From assembly GCA_021299075.1 (NCBI GenBank), contig JAJTFU010000154.1, positions 1-5,579 on the forward strand: a DNA stretch of 5,579 nucleotides, given 5' to 3'. The notes below the pieces were generated by a model. That model saw nothing but the letters and a program-made list of their open reading frames with translations. It had not been told where the DNA came from and did no database searches. Positions 4,301-5,579 of the stretch are shown one piece after another; positions within the stretch are counted from its first letter, which is position 1; every line of letters starts with the position of its first letter. The stretch comes from Novosphingobium sp. (GTDB lineage: Bacteria; Pseudomonadota; Alphaproteobacteria; Sphingomonadales; Sphingomonadaceae). The position numbers and the translations under genes are program-made.

Positions 4301-5579
4301 CCGCAATGACATTGCAACTCCAGCCGAAGTGCTGCATCAGGCAATCAACGGCAGTGGCATCCAGCTCAGGCAAGATGACGCGGAAATCAATCCTGCTGTC
4401 GTAGGAAGAGGGGCCAGTGCAAGGCCTTCTGCCCTGAGGACCAGAGTTAGCGGCAGGAATCCGCGCGCGTTTGCGGTCAACAGCATCCTCGACAATGAAT
4501 ACAAGGCACTGATGGGTAAAAGCGCCGAGATTGCCGCCGCTGCCAAATCAGGTCAGATCACGATTGAGGACGCCAAGGCGCAGCGCGCCAAGATTGCCGC
4601 TCAGCTTGGTGGAATTGCACGGCGGCAAACATTGCTTGATGCCACCCGCGAAGGCAACGAATTACTGCTGCAAGACGCCAATCGGCAAGCCCGTGGCCTG
4701 GTAACTAATACGGCCGGCTCCAATAGTGCAAATCCAGCCACTCGCGGTTCAATGCTGGAGCTGGTAACCGCAAGTGGGGATCGCCGCGCTCTACCCGCAG
4801 TTGAGCAAGAGCGTCCGGTCGCTACTCAGCAAAGCATTGGCGAGGGCCGCGGCTACATCCTCGATCTCGGCGCCAATGGTGTCGTTCGCGCCCTGCCTGA
4901 CATCGGCTCCAATGTCCTTTCCTACGAGCAGGTCTTTGAAAAGCCTGAGCGGGAGAACGAAGAGGCCTTTGACCGCGCCACTCTCGAAGACAGCCACCGT
5001 GAAGAAGGCCGCACTGGCGAAGCTCTGCGAGTTGATGCAGAGCCTGCGGCACGCGTGGATGTCAGCAGGCCGTTCAGTGACGCGGAAGCTGCGCCGATGC
5101 TGCAGCAGCTTCGGCAGATCCGAGAGATCAACGCTGATTTGCGCAATCTCGAAGGATCGCAGCCGCAATCTGACTGGACACCTCCAGCGCCTTTGTCTCA
5201 CGGCGGTCGTGACGACGAGTTCGCCATGCCGCCGCGGTTTGCAGGGCCCGGCGAGGCGCCTGAATCGCAGCGGGCCGCCGCCAAGGCCCTGGCCACTGCC
5301 TGGACCGCGCCGGCATCCGCGGCACCGCGGGCTTACAGGGAGATGGCCAATACCCTCGAGGCAAGCCGGCAGCGGGCCTTGACAGAGCAAGAAATCAACG
5401 ACGCCCGGGCCAGGCACATCGGCGACTACATCAGCAAGGCCGCTACCCCCACCTTCGACAGGGCTGGCCGCCAGACACGCGGTTGGACTGGTGGCGATTC
5501 CTGGCACGGCGGCGCTCGCCTTGCCGGCCGCGCTGATCGCAATGTCGGCGCTTACGTCCCGCCGTCTGATGCCATGGTC
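1317..5579 (+). CDS. Very large phage protein, probably virion-internal or structural, 5' part (at least 1421 aa, 3' end outside window)
   Basis: GTG at 1317 opens a frame with no stop for 1421 codons to the window edge. The protein begins MQVSPVDIQAWASETGAEYP. Residues 8-50 look helical. Residues 53-73 (LNVPLMAAAGAGLGIAGLAA) are hydrophobic with small-residue spacing, like a membrane-inserting segment. Residues 88-115 form an Ala/Pro-rich linker. Residues 485-589 are strand-rich, and 735-900 are largely helical. Residues 1059-1127 are helical and charged, with a SAEIAAAAKSGQITIEDAKA stretch that vaguely recalls a SHOCT-type hairpin. Residues 1160-1360 are acidic, Pro-rich and low-complexity. 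DRAGR at 1381-1385 fits the loose DxxGR pattern of single-subunit RNA polymerases, but this alone proves nothing. Size, low Cys and the preceding small basic genes fit a virion ejection or internal protein. No protease, lysozyme or tail-fibre motif was seen. Coding is near certain; function is not. Confidence 0.9.
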   Translation, partial: MQVSPVDIQAWASETGAEYPSTPAEKAAVLPAVMAWKQEQLQDAAAARGQNALNVPLMAAAGAGLGIAGLAAYQHFRARGLSHEQAQAGAAQTQSDAVRATTPAPEDAPPTPSELYTGSLGRDQQDFSSSDTRIVRAKGKRPIGGQEAMVPRTNRRGQIIDNAALAGATRQGTAQGRQRGEYNLKSPWNDPVLGPRMAAADTEERQRQLIGRLMQENPAVVDDVIDALAARSDRALPIERVKSANDLPVRALAVDGNVFWLEDTRETVVTRGGKFVSASPAGVRQRMAPTGAEAYGSDTRQENEKLVQTRRQSGQMFQPGWYPDKVLIDDNGQELGDDDNGAYRLDNAHTRALAEGKLLEQRTAQAAALEKAGDLGAAARLRALGGRITETNTVTAAPEADYHPKWETDSDGFRKVVDGQFVPVTRQRNGRTVSVFERDPGSDNIRLDQVLSDKEDALTKGMMEPLPASRSNRRNEDYGFRAAPFFLVDTKTGAVIEPEQKFTGEVRTVVDGSGNKISVPVAMPSEYPNTWVETPQQRFVPNGQTRTTWDPNTETYKQVPLGNYEVVLDSNGEVVWSRRPATPQDLVVMSQNEGPSGSPYYGKPAAQVASAMEASSYDYSRPADPGSYDALLADGSTGRIERAPFQQSAYILKEPQHALSRALAASHHLTTDTEGKSRADIYGLYGVDQPMVDRAHAFQRGDLEFPARRAGNALAARAVGGHTSKDWATQVLSSMAVTPRPDAWRLDALEKGTTREQSAELARGWLNSNPGIAETLSSNLQGVPLVEQINIVQEALSDAAVDFPKAVQWAAQQQPELAERARLGGSGSFGFEQFQKSYVRKAVLGAVAQLKNAGGDAAPEVMLPAAVSELLANEARVHNPENPNIAGAINRRIGGTTDPIEALWKLDGILSDAASDKLNEGYTNGSLLAEGFFKAASPGDGSRVGAMKERFGGRTNDAYFSSPQIGPTPHEPMASRMPIRIGFSSNVPGAGAALNRNDIATPAEVLHQAINGSGIQLRQDDAEINPAVVGRGASARPSALRTRVSGRNPRAFAVNSILDNEYKALMGKSAEIAAAAKSGQITIEDAKAQRAKIAAQLGGIARRQTLLDATREGNELLLQDANRQARGLVTNTAGSNSANPATRGSMLELVTASGDRRALPAVEQERPVATQQSIGEGRGYILDLGANGVVRALPDIGSNVLSYEQVFEKPERENEEAFDRATLEDSHREEGRTGEALRVDAEPAARVDVSRPFSDAEAAPMLQQLRQIREINADLRNLEGSQPQSDWTPPAPLSHGGRDDEFAMPPRFAGPGEAPESQRAAAKALATAWTAPASAAPRAYREMANTLEASRQRALTEQEINDARARHIGDYISKAATPTFDRAGRQTRGWTGGDSWHGGARLAGRADRNVGAYVPPSDAMV

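Noticed and set aside
4791..5507. A 238-codon leftward open frame near the right end
   Set aside because: It is a shadow of the giant frame in a GC-rich, low-complexity stretch. The product is Gly/Arg/Leu/Pro-rich with no recognisable motif.
5571..5579. GCCATGGTC at the window end matches the start edge of the repeat (546-554)
   Set aside because: It is only nine bases, in frame within the giant gene, and built around a common GCCATGG. It is probably chance, though it is worth seeing what follows the window.

Overview
The window looks like a piece of a GC-rich tailed-phage genome, most likely a phage of cyanobacteria (marine or freshwater Synechococcus type). Three things suggest this. A 43-codon basic protein ends in a TRQG...HSKP.HGRKK.RGQGK pattern that I associate from memory with small proteins of cyanophages. 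Genes are tightly packed, with a 4-base ATGA overlap. Finally, a very large Ala/Gln/Arg-rich open frame, with a glycine-rich hydrophobic segment near its N-terminus, runs off the right edge. No host gene, tRNA, rRNA, insertion sequence or CRISPR array is visible. The cyanophage assignment is an inference from pattern memory, not from a search.

Left part (1 to about 755): two well-supported small genes, and probably a third, are read leftward. Positions 10-270 encode 86 aa, 326-550 encode 74 aa, and 606-755 may encode 49 aa. They are separated by a 65-bp near-identical element (266-330 and 546-610, 62 of 65 identical, 280 bp apart). This element runs from the stop codon of one gene to the start codon of the next. 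It contains a 7-bp GC-rich hairpin and a second hairpin directly before the ATG, with no Shine-Dalgarno sequence. A degenerate third copy of its GC core lies at 769-784, and its stop-codon edge reappears at 6-14. The whole left 790 bases are unusually rich in perfect short inverted repeats with 3-5 base loops, both inside and between the genes.

Middle (756-919): a divergent intergenic region with a rightward terminator-like hairpin plus T6, a G-rich tract, and a possible 19-codon leader peptide. No convincing promoter is seen.

Right part (920-5579): a rightward gene set. A 43-aa basic protein (GTG start, 920-1051) overlaps a 76-aa basic/helical protein (1048-1278). These are followed by a GTG-started frame at 1317 that stays open for 1421 codons to the edge. 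That frame carries most of the coding sequence here. It is probably a large virion-internal or structural protein, perhaps one injected with the DNA, but no catalytic domain could be recognised with confidence.

Most worth a second look are the stop-to-start repeat cassettes, the dense hairpins in the left region, and the large open frame. A tentative link between the last two (an N4-like virion RNA polymerase with hairpin promoters) is offered only as a testable idea.
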